Shown here in pieces: positions 25,317 through 34,264 of a stretch of DNA of 64,000 bases (position 1 is its first letter; each line of letters starts with the position of its first letter). This DNA is from Paenibacillus_AB sp036577625 (GTDB lineage: Bacteria > Bacillota > Bacilli > Paenibacillales > NBRC-103111), in contig NZ_JARBDC010000064.1 in the NCBI RefSeq assembly GCF_036577625.1, positions 1 to 64,000 on the forward strand. Direction: 5' to 3'. The translations under genes were made by a program, and so were the position numbers. Under the pieces are notes generated by a model, which was not told the DNA's origin, ran no database searches, and worked only from the letters and a program-made list of their open reading frames with translations.

Positions 25317-26174
25317 TTACGCCCAGCGGGTGCTCTCCCGCACCATTTTCCGGTACTGGTCCGGCGTCATGCCCACCTGCTTCTTGAACACCCGGCTGAA
25401 GTGGGACAGATGCTTGAAGCCGACCTGGTAGCCGACGTCGGTCACCGAATGCCGGTCGCTTTGGTAAAACAATATTTTCGCCTGATTCACCCGGCGTTTG
25501 TACAAGTAGTCGAACACGGTCATGCCTGTCACCTCGCGGAACACCTTCATCAGATGAAACCGGTTCATATGCAGATCGGCCGCCATGCGCTCCAGCTCGA
25601 TATTTTCCATATACGTTTCTTCGATGTAGTCGATCATGCTCTGGACGTACCGCTGCCGATCCGACGCCGGTTGCCGCGCGGCCTTCATCTCCGGGCGGCA
25701 TTGCTCATAGATGAGCATGAGCAGGTCGTAAAACGCCGAAAGCAGCCGGTTCCGGTGAACGACGTCGTTCGAGTAGTAAAACCGGTTGATTCGCGCCAAT
25801 ATGTCCTCGCATTCTTCCTTCGCTTTCGGATCGAGCCGAATATGATGGTTTCGCAGCCGCTCGAACGGCTTGAGCGGGTCGCACGCCAGCAGATCGGGAC
25901 CGAACAGCTGCACGAGATGCGGCTCGAACGAAAACATCGTGCGCACGTACTCGCTTTCCCGCTCCACCTTCGGACAATGCCGGGTCATGCCGTTCATGAT
26001 GATCAGATCGCCCGACTGCAGCGGAATGACGCGGTCCCCGAGCAAATAGTCGCAGCGCCCTTCGTGGAAATAGTACACCTCGTACTGCGGATGCGAATGA
26101 AAAGCCGGCGCTTTCGGCACGACGCTCCATTTGTAGTAATATTCGGCGAACAGGCGAAATGGGTTCGATTTCAA
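25317..26174 (-). CDS. AraC family regulator with cupin sensor
   Basis: A 285-residue regulator. The N-terminal cupin (about 20-120) shows FHSHPQYEVYYFHEGRCDYLLG and LQSGDLIIMNG. The C-terminal helix-turn-helix pair ends with VGFKHLSHFSRVFKKQVGMTPDQYRK. The start is TTG 26174, since GGAGGGG lies 6 nt upstream; longer in-frame readings have no ribosome site and run across the promoter. It is divergent from the sugar-binding lipoprotein at 26408 and probably controls it. Confidence 0.9.
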   Translation of the reverse strand: MKSNPFRLFAEYYYKWSVVPKAPAFHSHPQYEVYYFHEGRCDYLLGDRVIPLQSGDLIIMNGMTRHCPKVERESEYVRTMFSFEPHLVQLFGPDLLACDPLKPFERLRNHHIRLDPKAKEECEDILARINRFYYSNDVVHRNRLLSAFYDLLMLIYEQCRPEMKAARQPASDRQRYVQSMIDYIEETYMENIELERMAADLHMNRFHLMKVFREVTGMTVFDYLYKRRVNQAKILFYQSDRHSVTDVGYQVGFKHLSHFSRVFKKQVGMTPDQYRKMVRESTRWA

Positions 26175-26214
26175 GTGAAACCCCTCCACTCTCGGACGGT
26201 GCGTAGTCGAATTT

Positions 26215-26220
26215 ATTATA
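26215..26220 (-). promoter_or_regulatory. extended -10 of the divergent araC-type gene
   Basis: Read leftward the sequence is TGTTATAAT, a TGn extension with a perfect -10, 41 nt upstream of the TTG start. The rest of the 233-bp divergent region up to 26407 must hold the lipoprotein promoter and operators, which I cannot pinpoint. Confidence 0.55.
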
Positions 26221-26407
26221 ACATAGAACGTACCGGTTTGAGACCGCTTCCATTTTCGTCCGGCGTCCGATGCAAATCGCCACTGACAGATAACGGATCG
26301 CGGCAGCTTCCCAGTCTCGGTCAAACCGCAGGCGCCGCGGCCGTGATATATTTTGGTGTGAAATCGCTTCACGACAAGCGACAATTTACAACAGAGGGGT
26401 GCCCAGC

Positions 26408-27733
26408 ATGATGAAAAAAGCGGCAGGCTGCGCATTGGCGGCGGCTCTCGCGTCCGGAGCGCTGGCCGGATGCGGTGGAGGAACGGGCCATTCGGGAGCG
26501 CCGGCGGACGAGACGCCGAAAACGGTTCAGAAAGAAACGCCGGTCGAGCTCGTCTTTTACGACGGCGGCGGCGACTGGCCGGCGGAACGGTTCGAGCGGG
26601 AGTTCGGCGGCCCGATCCGGCAAAAGTTTCCGCACGTTACGCCGAAATTCGTGCCGTATACGAACGGCAGCAAAGTGCAGGACATGATTACGGCAGGCGA
26701 GCCGCCGGATATCGTTTTCGCTTCGACCGGTCTCGTCTACGCCCGGTTCATGCAGTACGAGCTGCAGCAGGACATTATGCCGCTCATAACGAAGCACAAG
26801 TTCGACCTGAGCAAGCTGGAGCCGGTCGTCGTCGACCAGATGAAGCAGCTGGCGGGCGGCGGCGGCATGTACGGGCTGCCGGTGTTCATGTCCCCGGCCA
26901 CGATGTACTACAACAAAGATTTGTTCGACAAGTTCGGGGTCGCGTACCCGAAAGACGGGAATACGTGGGACGAAACGTTCGACATGGCCAAAAAGCTTAC
27001 GCGCGACGACGGGGGCGTCAAATACCGGGGGTTGTTCGTATCGGCGCAGCATTTGATCCGGCTCAACCAGTTTTCGCTCAAGACGCTCGATCCGGCGACG
27101 AACAAAGCGTCGTTCGCGGACGACAAGTGGAAAACGTTTTTCGACAACGCGACCCGCTTCTTCACGATTCCGGGCTACGACATGACTACGGCGTTGACGA
27201 GCGTGACGAACCAGCGGGCCGCCTTCATCAAAGACCGCAACGTCGCCATGTGGCTGCCGGTCAGCACGCAGCATACGGCCGAGGAGCTGGCGGGCATGAA
27301 CTGGGACATCGCTTCGTTCCCGTCGTTCGCGAGCATGCCGGGCGTCGGGCCGCAGCCGTATCCGAACGCCTTCTGGCTGGCGCGCACGAGCAAGCACCCG
27401 GACCAGGCGTTCCAGGTAATGGCGTATCTCGCATCCGAGGAGTTCCAGCTGTCCGGCGTCAAGCGGGGCGAGTTTTTGTCGGCGCTGAAGAGCGATACGC
27501 TGCGCAAGTCGTTCGGCCAGGACGCCGCGATGTACAAAGGCAAAAACATCAAGGCGATGCTCCCCGAGAAGTTCGCCCCGGCGGCGCCGATCGGCAAATA
27601 CAACAGCGTGGCGGAGGGCAACCTGCTTACCGGGTTCAACAACGTCATTCTCGGCAAAAAAGATACGAACACCGCGCTTCGCGAGGCGGAGGAAGCGACG
27701 AACAAAAAAGTCCAGGAAGAATTGAGCAAATAA
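26408..27733 (+). CDS. ABC sugar-binding lipoprotein (extracellular solute-binding family 1)
   Basis: A 441-residue lipoprotein. The signal peptide ends at LAGC (Cys22) and is followed by a Gly-rich linker. The mature part carries YYNKDLFDKFGVAYPKDGNT and the terminal pattern KKDTNTALREAEEATNKK, nearly the same as in the first lipoprotein of the window. AGAGGGG precedes ATG 26408 by 8 nt; a second ATG follows at once. It pairs divergently with an AraC regulator but has no permease genes. It probably delivers a sugar to a permease encoded elsewhere. Confidence 0.88.
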   Translation: MMKKAAGCALAAALASGALAGCGGGTGHSGAPADETPKTVQKETPVELVFYDGGGDWPAERFEREFGGPIRQKFPHVTPKFVPYTNGSKVQDMITAGEPPDIVFASTGLVYARFMQYELQQDIMPLITKHKFDLSKLEPVVVDQMKQLAGGGGMYGLPVFMSPATMYYNKDLFDKFGVAYPKDGNTWDETFDMAKKLTRDDGGVKYRGLFVSAQHLIRLNQFSLKTLDPATNKASFADDKWKTFFDNATRFFTIPGYDMTTALTSVTNQRAAFIKDRNVAMWLPVSTQHTAEELAGMNWDIASFPSFASMPGVGPQPYPNAFWLARTSKHPDQAFQVMAYLASEEFQLSGVKRGEFLSALKSDTLRKSFGQDAAMYKGKNIKAMLPEKFAPAAPIGKYNSVAEGNLLTGFNNVILGKKDTNTALREAEEATNKKVQEELSK

Positions 27734-27740
27734 AAGCGAG

Positions 27741-27777
27741 CGGCCGCCGTCCGAACCTTGCGGATCGCGGCCGTTTA
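27741..27777. terminator. probable shared terminator of convergent genes
   Basis: CGGCCGC (27741-27747) and GCGGCCG (27767-27773) are inverted arms followed by TTTATCC, between the convergent lipoprotein and response regulator genes. Confidence 0.5.
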
Positions 27778-27785
27778 TCCATCGT

Positions 27786-28379
27786 TCATCGTCGCTCGTC
27801 GGAATTCAATTTGCTATGGATCAGCTTCAACTGCTTTTTGACCGTTTCTACGGATTTGTACAGCTTTTGCGCAATTTGCGCCTTGCTGAACCCCCGATCT
27901 TTCAACTCGTACACTTCGCGCTCCGCTTGCGTCAATATTTTAAGTTTCCGCTCCTTGCGCAGTTCGGCCGTAACGACGCCCGACACGTCGGAATGCAGCC
28001 TTACTTTTCCGGCGTTCGCTTCGCGAACCGCCTGAGGGATATCTTTGTAGGACGATTTCGTAATATAATTGATCGCCCCTCTGTCGAACGATTCCAGGAT
28101 GACGTCCGGTTCATCCCGCGAAGTGAGCATGATCATTTTATCCACGCCGATTTCCGCCAATCGGCTTGCGACCTGGAGACCGCACAATTCGCCGCCGTCT
28201 TCGGAAAGCTGCAAATCGATCAAGACGACGTCAACGTCGGACGAGGTTATGCCGGATGCTTCTTCCTTGGCGAACGCCTGCCTCACGACGACGATATCGC
28301 CTTCTTGCTCGATATATTCGGTCAAGCCTTTCATCCATACCGGATCGTCTTCGACGATCATCAATTTAATTTTGTCCAT
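27786..28379 (-). CDS. NarL/LuxR-type response regulator
   Basis: A 197-residue two-component regulator. The receiver domain (about 1-125) has the acidic pocket Glu10-Asp11-Asp12, the phosphoacceptor Asp55 in VVLIDLQLSEDGG and the Lys of NYITKSSYKDI. The LuxR-type helix-turn-helix follows (LTQAEREVYELKDRGFSKAQIA, then VKKQLKLIHSKL). The linker is short, and the family acts as DNA-binding dimers. Its ATG lies 14 nt inside the end of the kinase gene, so the two are co-translated. The targets may include the divergent lipoprotein cassette. Confidence 0.9.
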   Translation of the reverse strand: MDKIKLMIVEDDPVWMKGLTEYIEQEGDIVVVRQAFAKEEASGITSSDVDVVLIDLQLSEDGGELCGLQVASRLAEIGVDKMIMLTSRDEPDVILESFDRGAINYITKSSYKDIPQAVREANAGKVRLHSDVSGVVTAELRKERKLKILTQAEREVYELKDRGFSKAQIAQKLYKSVETVKKQLKLIHSKLNSDERR

Positions 28380-29757
28380 ATGCCTTCTCCGGATGATGTA
28401 GTCGATCGGACGGAGGAGCTGCGGAAGCGAAAGCCACCACTCTTCTCATCGGAAACGCCAGCGTGAACGTAGTTCCTTGGCCGGGCCGGCTTTTGACCGA
28501 AATCGATCCCCCGTGCTTTTGCATGACGTTATAGCAATATGTCAATCCGAGTCCGTAATTTCCCGCCCTTCCTTTCGTCGAATAGAACGGATCGAACACG
28601 AGCGCGCGTTTGGCTTTTTCGATCCCTTTACCCGTGTCCGTAATGTCGAGATAAGCGTCTCTCCGCGTACGGTACGTTTTCAATAAAACGGTCCCGCCGT
28701 TGTCCATCGCCTCCAGCGCGTTTTTGACGATGTTCGCGATCGTCTCTCGTATATGCACGGAATCCCCGACCACCTTCAAGTCTATGTCAAACTGCTTGAC
28801 GATGCCGGCTCCTTTCGATTCGAGAAGGGGCTCCAGCAGCTTGACGGCTTGCTCCGCGCAATCCGATATCCAAAATTCGGACGGCTCGAGATCCAAAATG
28901 TCGAGCTTTTGCTGGATGCGCGCGGACAGCTCCAATACGTGCCTCGTCGAACGGAGCACAAGATCGATATCTTCGTGAGGCTTCGCGTAAAATTCCGGAA
29001 CGTTGTTCTTCAGCCGGCCGGCCAAAAGATCGATTTTGGCGATTTCGTTTTTGATCGCATGATTCAGCAGCAGCGTTCCCGAGGCGACGGCCTTCATCGT
29101 CGAATCGCGGCGCTGCTTCTCGACCCGCACCTGAACGCCGAGGAAGCCGTACCGAATCGCTATGTAGACGAACAGCAAAAACTGCACGCCGATAATCCAA
29201 GGGTTGTAGTTCCACACCCCGGCGATGCCGATCGCCTCAAGCCAAATATTCGTCACGAGCGCGAACGAAGTCATCGGCACGACGACGATCGTGGTAAGCA
29301 GCTTCTGGCTTTTGATCGCCGGCCGTTTTTCCCGCCAAGTCGAGACGATCATGAGCAGATTGGCTCCCAATATATACGGGGTGACCCATAGCGCCAGCAC
29401 TTTGTAATCGGCCTTCAGTTCCGGGTAAACGGGATATATCGCGCACATGGCGACGACGGGAGCGAAGAAAGACAGCTTGCACAATCGTTTTTGCAGCGGC
29501 GTTTTCAGCACATCGGCGAATACGAGGCCGAAGATGAGAATCGCGTACGGAGTGCCGTAATGTCCGATCGAAGACAACAATCCGTCAAGAAGCAGAATCC
29601 AGGAAGGACGGTCCAATTCATGGCCGAGCAATACGGTCAACCCTCCGCATCCTCCACAAAATGCCACGATGCACGTCCATCGAATTTTTTCGTTTCTCGG
29701 GTCGGCGAAAATGAGGATCGCGCAAATCAGCCAAAGCGCAGCCCAAAGTACAACCAT
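28366..29757 (-). CDS. membrane sensor histidine kinase
   Basis: A 463-residue kinase. About seven hydrophobic segments fill residues 1-205, with no large extracellular loop. The phosphoacceptor is likely His233 in LLNHAIKNEIAKIDLL, a variant H box unlike the HisKA_3 type that usually partners NarL-type regulators. N, D and G boxes follow (NIVKNALEAMDNGG, DTGKGI, GNYGLGL). AAAGGTG precedes the ATG, which is 3 nt from the stop of the hydrolase gene. The many helices suggest sensing of a membrane-soluble signal; that is an inference. Confidence 0.88.
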   Translation of the reverse strand: MVVLWAALWLICAILIFADPRNEKIRWTCIVAFCGGCGGLTVLLGHELDRPSWILLLDGLLSSIGHYGTPYAILIFGLVFADVLKTPLQKRLCKLSFFAPVVAMCAIYPVYPELKADYKVLALWVTPYILGANLLMIVSTWREKRPAIKSQKLLTTIVVVPMTSFALVTNIWLEAIGIAGVWNYNPWIIGVQFLLFVYIAIRYGFLGVQVRVEKQRRDSTMKAVASGTLLLNHAIKNEIAKIDLLAGRLKNNVPEFYAKPHEDIDLVLRSTRHVLELSARIQQKLDILDLEPSEFWISDCAEQAVKLLEPLLESKGAGIVKQFDIDLKVVGDSVHIRETIANIVKNALEAMDNGGTVLLKTYRTRRDAYLDITDTGKGIEKAKRALVFDPFYSTKGRAGNYGLGLTYCYNVMQKHGGSISVKSRPGQGTTFTLAFPMRRVVAFASAAPPSDRLHHPEKAYGQN

Positions 29758-29760
29758 GCG

Positions 29761-30753
29761 TCACACCTTTGCATCCGTTATTGTTTGGCGCACGAACGAT
29801 AACGCGTCCCGCGCGATCGTTCGTTTGCGAAGAACGATTCCCGCGTGACCGCAATTGTAAACGTAGCGTTTAGGCCGGTCCCACGATTCCCACAACAGGT
29901 CGGCGTCCTCCCGATGCACGTACAAATCGTGTTTCGCCGACAGCAGCAAAATGCGGTCTTTACTCATTTTCGGCAGCGCGGCGCTCGGCTCCGTTATTTT
30001 CCACGATCGGGCCAAAGAGGCGTAAGTCATGCCGTGATGCTCCAAGTCGGCTTTAATATGCTTGCCCGGGATCGTGTTCCAGATCGAATAGGACAGCCGG
30101 TTCGCGTAAAAGATCGACACCATCGCATCGATGTCCGGCTCGACCGTGGCGGTCAAATTCGTCACGAAGCCGCCCAAGCTGACTCCGATCACGACGACCG
30201 GTCCGCGTTTGTTCGTCTTCATCCAGCGGATCAGCGCTCGCAAATCGACGACCGCCTGTCTGACGGACCGAATCGTTCGGCCGATGTCGGCGCTGATCAT
30301 ATACTCTCCGCTATACAGCGATCGTTCGGGTTTTCTCCTAAAATGATAGGGCAGCGTCAAATAGTACGAATTCCAGCCGAGCTCGTCCGTCAGCCGCCTT
30401 TGAAACATTCGTTTGATCCGATCCAGCGAACTCATCCGCCAGCCGTGTACGAAAATGACGTTAGGCGCGGCTTCGTCGGGATGGACAAACGCCTCGCCCG
30501 ACATCGTATCGTTCGACGGATCGCCCGACGGCATCAAGCTTCGGTATGCGAACATACCTGCGTTATACCCGTCTGCGCGGCGATGCAGGTCGAACGCGAT
30601 ATTCGGCGTGGCGCCGGCATCGTAGAAGTCGTCCGGCTCCGACGGTTCCGGAACGGATTCCGGCACGGGGCGGAACTGATAGTCCTTGCTGCGGGTTTTA
30701 TGAAGGGCGTGCAAAGCGCAACGGTCTATCGCCTTGTGAAAAACGGAGCTCAA
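29761..30753 (-). CDS. alpha/beta hydrolase
   Basis: A 330-residue enzyme with the alpha/beta-hydrolase order: oxyanion region FVHGWRMSS, nucleophile elbow GVSLGG (Ser), an acid in AKHDLYVHRED and the catalytic His in NCGHAGIV. It resembles the ABHD18-like group of uncharacterised hydrolases. The start is TTG, with GGGAGGG 9 nt upstream. It is the first gene of an operon with a membrane kinase and response regulator, so it may make, clear or modify the signal they sense. There is no signal peptide. Confidence 0.82.
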   Translation of the reverse strand: MSSVFHKAIDRCALHALHKTRSKDYQFRPVPESVPEPSEPDDFYDAGATPNIAFDLHRRADGYNAGMFAYRSLMPSGDPSNDTMSGEAFVHPDEAAPNVIFVHGWRMSSLDRIKRMFQRRLTDELGWNSYYLTLPYHFRRKPERSLYSGEYMISADIGRTIRSVRQAVVDLRALIRWMKTNKRGPVVVIGVSLGGFVTNLTATVEPDIDAMVSIFYANRLSYSIWNTIPGKHIKADLEHHGMTYASLARSWKITEPSAALPKMSKDRILLLSAKHDLYVHREDADLLWESWDRPKRYVYNCGHAGIVLRKRTIARDALSFVRQTITDAKV

Positions 30754-31005
30754 TCTGTTCGTCCCTCCCTGCAGTCTTTAAAAAGGGTAGTCGATTCCGC
30801 TCCGAAAGTCACGGCTCTAATTAATCATTTTTTCGACAAAATCGATAAGCCGATCGTCGCAATAAAAATATAAATATTACCATATCGGGAGACGTGCGGG
30901 AAGGGGTATTTTTTGGACCCTCCCCATAACGCGCCGAACCTTTTACCATTTAGTTGTCGTTTGACGGGATGAAATCGAACTTCGCGAGGAGGAACGGAAA
31001 GGAAG
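30754..31005. other. divergent intergenic region
   Basis: An AT-rich 252-bp region separates the leftward hydrolase-kinase-regulator operon from the rightward secreted-protein cassette. It must hold both promoters. I see no convincing -35/-10 pair and only loose inverted repeats, so no site is assigned. Confidence 0.4.
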
Positions 31006-31485
31006 ATGAAAAAAATCGGATACGGTTTGCTCGGCTTGCTGGCGGTTGCGCTTTTATTGCTTCCGCTTCAACCGGCGTCGAACCCGCTGCAGGTTTTCGC
31101 CGAGTCGGCGGCTGCCGCGGAAAGCGGCGCAAGCGAATTGCAAAAGCAGACGAGCCTGAATCACGTCGTCAAACTATATGTGCCTTCGACGGTAAACGGA
31201 TCGATTCCGATCGCGGATGAAGCTCACGTTCGATTCGTCGACGAGGCGCTGGCGAAATTTTCGAACTTGTTCGGCGGGGCGACCGCCATCGAAGGGACCG
31301 GCGGCTGGGTCGACGACAACAAGAGGCTGATCAAAGAAAAAGTGACGATCGTTTACAGTTTCGCGGACAAACTCGACAATCCGTCGCTGAACGAAGTCGT
31401 CGCATACGCGAAACAGCTGAAACAAGATTTGACGCAATCGTCCGTCTCTCTCGAAGTGGACGGCAAAATGTATTTCATCGAATAA
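31006..31485 (+). CDS. secreted protein, DUF3574-like
   Basis: A 159-residue protein with an N-terminal signal peptide (Lys residues then LLGLLAVALLLLPL) and probable cleavage near AESAAAAES. The mature part contains PIADEAHVRFVDEALAKFSNLFGGATAIEGTG-like spacing, recalling the small DUF3574 fold of unknown function. It lacks a lipobox, so it is secreted or cell-wall associated. GGAAAGG precedes the ATG. It starts a three-gene cassette with two lipoproteins. Confidence 0.6.
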   Translation: MKKIGYGLLGLLAVALLLLPLQPASNPLQVFAESAAAAESGASELQKQTSLNHVVKLYVPSTVNGSIPIADEAHVRFVDEALAKFSNLFGGATAIEGTGGWVDDNKRLIKEKVTIVYSFADKLDNPSLNEVVAYAKQLKQDLTQSSVSLEVDGKMYFIE

Positions 31486-31569
31486 ACGAAGCGTGAAAAC
31501 GATTGCTCGTATCGTCGGTAATCCTTGGTCAAGGAAAGCCGATTTTTCTTTTGGAAAGGGGAACGCAGG

Positions 31570-32277
31570 GTGAAACGATACGTTATAGGAATGATGGCGA
31601 TCCTCCTATTTCTCGCCGTTACGGGATGCGGTCGATTGGACATTACCGTCCGCGACGACGGTTCGGGGGAAGCGAACTATACGGGAGAGCTTGCGGGCAA
31701 GGTCACGGCTCGCGACATAAGGGGCGAAATCGAGAAGCAGATCGAGAAGGCCAACAAGAATGCCGGCGGAGAAGTCATCAGGCTGGATCGATTCGAGGAG
31801 AAGGACGGAAAAATGTCCGCGAAGGTCAAGTTCGACCGCATTTCGGCACTCGGCGGAACAGACGATTCGCTGCTCGTGACGGTCGACGATTTGAAGCGGA
31901 TTTATCCGGATCGGATCCGAGAATTGACCGACGTCAAAAACCGATCGGCCATCGGGCCGGAGACGATCGCGAAAATCGGAGACAAGCCCGTCCTGTATCT
32001 CGACGACTTGGACGACGATATGGAAATTACCGTTACGGTGCCCGGCAAAATCGTATATGCTTCGGGAGGAACGGTTTCGGAACAAAATTCGCGAAGCTTG
32101 CTTGCAAACGACGATCGCGTCGTGATCGTCTACGATCCCTCCAACGGAATGTCGGCCGCGGTTTGGCTAGTCGTATTGGCGGTCGTTGCCATCGTTCTAT
32201 TCGTCCTTTACAGGATCGGGTTGTTCGACAACATAATGTCCGGCAGGAAAGGAGGCGGCATTCCGAATGCGCAATAA
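31570..32277 (+). CDS. membrane-anchored lipoprotein, LppM/DUF3153-like
   Basis: A 235-residue lipoprotein: signal peptide with lipobox AVTGC near residue 19, an ectodomain of repeated beta strands rich in Asp and Lys, and a C-terminal hydrophobic helix (VWLVVLAVVAIVLFVLY) followed by a short basic tail. Such proteins with a lipobox and a C-terminal anchor (LppM-like) have no settled function in Firmicutes. GTG 31570 is preferred: AAAGGGG lies 8 nt upstream. Its end overlaps the next gene by 11 nt. Confidence 0.7.
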   Translation: MKRYVIGMMAILLFLAVTGCGRLDITVRDDGSGEANYTGELAGKVTARDIRGEIEKQIEKANKNAGGEVIRLDRFEEKDGKMSAKVKFDRISALGGTDDSLLVTVDDLKRIYPDRIRELTDVKNRSAIGPETIAKIGDKPVLYLDDLDDDMEITVTVPGKIVYASGGTVSEQNSRSLLANDDRVVIVYDPSNGMSAAVWLVVLAVVAIVLFVLYRIGLFDNIMSGRKGGGIPNAQ

Positions 32278-34063
32278 AGGACGCATGAAGCTGATCGGCT
32301 TGTTAGGCTGTTTGTGGCTCGTGTCCGGGTGCGGCGGCGGAGACAGGGAGTACGGCAAGCTGATGGCGGCCGCCGACAAGGCGATGGAAAGCTTGGACGC
32401 GGAGACGGCCGCCGCTCAGTACCGCAAAATAACCGAGATGGACCGGGAGAAGCTCGAGTACGGGGAAGGGCGGATCGCCATCGCCAAGAAGCTTTTGGCG
32501 GACGCGGAAAGCTTGAAGCTAAAGCTGGGCGAACTGAAATCGCGTGCGGAAACGGCGAAGCAGAAGCTCGCCGGACTGGATACGGGGAAAGCGACGGCGA
32601 AGGAAGTGGTCGACGTTTACCGGGAGCTGGGCCGTATTCATTCGGAGCTCGAGGCGTTTCCGACCGCGGCGTTGTTCAAAGAAACGGGCGATATGCTGAC
32701 CAAGCTCGCAGGCGACGCGAAAAGCGGCAAAATCGATCCGCTCCGCAAGGAAATCGAAGACCATATGGGCAAGCTCGCGTTCGACAAGGCGGAAACCGGC
32801 ACGGCGGAGCTTCGCGTATATGAAGACGGCCTGTCCGGCGTCGCAGGGAACACGGCCGCCGATTATTCGGCGAAGATCAAAGCGGAGAAGGCGAAATATA
32901 TCGAGCTGCCGGCCGTATACAACCAAAGAAACGTGACGTTGCTTGAAAATGCTGCCGGTAAAATCACGTTTCTTGGCGAAGGCGTCAAAAACAACCGGCT
33001 TGCGCTGTTTTACAAATACGAAGGCCCGATCCGGTTTGCGGCCAAAACGCTCCCGCCCGCAATCCAAGCGGTGTTCGCGGACGGCAAATCCGCGAACGCG
33101 GAAAAAATGACGCTCCGCCATTACCCCGATTACGCCGTCGGCTACCAATACGTTTCCGATACGCCGACGAAGACGCTCGTCCGGCTCGATTACCGTTTCG
33201 GTCTGCAGCCGAAAGAGGAGTTTGCGAAGGTCGATATCGGTCCCGCCGGTGCGACGGACACTTTGAAGGAAGTGCTCGCTTTCCCGGACAAGGAGCTGTC
33301 GTCGTCCGCGAAAGCAACGAACGGCGGGCTGACCGTGGAAATCGGCAAAGTGAAGGCAAGCAAAAACGCGGTCGAAATTCACGGGAAGCTGACGGCCGCG
33401 GCGGACACGAAGCTGAAGGACGAGGCGAGTTTGTACGTGCCGGCCATAGACTTGCGCATAGACCGAGCGATGAACGAAAGTTTGTTCGCGGGGGTCGCGA
33501 AGGAATTCAATGTTTCGTTCGATCTGAACGGAAGCCTTTCCGCCGACGCCAAATATGCGAAGTTCCGGATAGGCGGGGTTCAGATGAACGTCGATTTGGG
33601 AACGGGAGGCGAGTATAAGCCGGACCAAGAGCTTTTGGCGCAGCAAATCGTCGTGCCCGGTCCGGATACGCAAGTGTGGGAAAGGTTCGACGATTGGGAC
33701 AACCGGTTTTTGCAGGACGCCTCTGGCAATATTTACGTGAACGCCATCGGCTTTACGAGCGACTATTCGTGGACGAAGGAGGCAGCGGTTGCGTTCGGCT
33801 TGAACGGAGCGTTCAAACGGTTCGCGGCCCAAATCGGCGTCGCCAAAACGACCGTCGGAGCGGATTTCGGAACGAGCGAGCTGAAGGTGATCGGCGACGG
33901 CCGACTTCTGCAAACCGTCTCGTTCGATTCCTCCGCCCCCGCTGCGGTAAACATCGATTTGGACGTAAGCGGCATCCATACGCTGCAGTTCGCGGCGAGC
34001 CAAACGAGATCCCGCGGCGACGCCCAGACGTTGATCGTCGGGGACGGGGTTCTGTCTCCGTAA
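32267..34063 (+). CDS. large lipoprotein with C-terminal NPCBM-like domain
   Basis: A 598-residue lipoprotein (lipobox VSGC). The N-terminal third (about 25-200) is Lys/Glu-rich helix, probably a coiled-coil stalk (LKLKLGELKSRAETAKQKL). The middle is beta-rich and unrecognised. The last 110 residues, from about 485, resemble the NPCBM carbohydrate-binding fold, with FGLNGAFKRFAAQIGV, VIGDGRLLQTV and SGIHTLQFAAS. It may bind a cell-wall or external glycan. AGGAGG lies 11 nt before ATG 32267; an ATG at 32285 is an alternative. It overlaps the previous gene, supporting a joint role. Confidence 0.72.
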   Translation: MRNKGRMKLIGLLGCLWLVSGCGGGDREYGKLMAAADKAMESLDAETAAAQYRKITEMDREKLEYGEGRIAIAKKLLADAESLKLKLGELKSRAETAKQKLAGLDTGKATAKEVVDVYRELGRIHSELEAFPTAALFKETGDMLTKLAGDAKSGKIDPLRKEIEDHMGKLAFDKAETGTAELRVYEDGLSGVAGNTAADYSAKIKAEKAKYIELPAVYNQRNVTLLENAAGKITFLGEGVKNNRLALFYKYEGPIRFAAKTLPPAIQAVFADGKSANAEKMTLRHYPDYAVGYQYVSDTPTKTLVRLDYRFGLQPKEEFAKVDIGPAGATDTLKEVLAFPDKELSSSAKATNGGLTVEIGKVKASKNAVEIHGKLTAAADTKLKDEASLYVPAIDLRIDRAMNESLFAGVAKEFNVSFDLNGSLSADAKYAKFRIGGVQMNVDLGTGGEYKPDQELLAQQIVVPGPDTQVWERFDDWDNRFLQDASGNIYVNAIGFTSDYSWTKEAAVAFGLNGAFKRFAAQIGVAKTTVGADFGTSELKVIGDGRLLQTVSFDSSAPAAVNIDLDVSGIHTLQFAASQTRSRGDAQTLIVGDGVLSP

Positions 34064-34113
34064 AAAGGGCGCTTCTCTTTCGGGAGCGATTTTGGTAAGA
34101 TGAGAACGAGAGG

Positions 34114-34193
34114 AAGTCCGCGCGTAACTGGCGAATCGGTGGAGTACCACGAGGGAGCGCGCGGAAAACGGACATACCGCTCGCCTGGGTAAA
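34114..34193 (+). promoter_or_regulatory. ZTP (pfl) riboswitch
   Basis: The outer stem TCCGCGCG/CGCGCGGA (34117-34124, 34158-34165) encloses TAACTGGCGAA, a GTGG/CCAC hairpin and GGGAGC, which is the conserved pfl layout. After a linker comes the second conserved element CGCCTGGGTAA (34182-34192), the part that binds the ZTP/ZMP ligand. A TAAGAT -10 with TG extension lies at 34096. ZTP builds up when 10-formyl-tetrahydrofolate is short, which fits the folate genes downstream. Confidence 0.92.
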
Positions 34194-34196
34194 GTG

Positions 34197-34241
34197 TCCG
34201 GAGCTGCCGCCTGCGCGGTCGCTTCGGATGCTTTTTCTTTG
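34197..34241 (+). terminator. ZTP riboswitch terminator
   Basis: TCCGGAGC (34197-34204) pairs with GCTTCGGA (34221-34228), extended by an inner GCCGC/GCGGT stem, and is followed by TGCTTTTTCTTT. It lies between the aptamer and the ribosome site of folD, so ligand binding should allow readthrough. Confidence 0.85.
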
Positions 34242-34264
34242 TTCGTGTAACAGGAGGGATGGGC

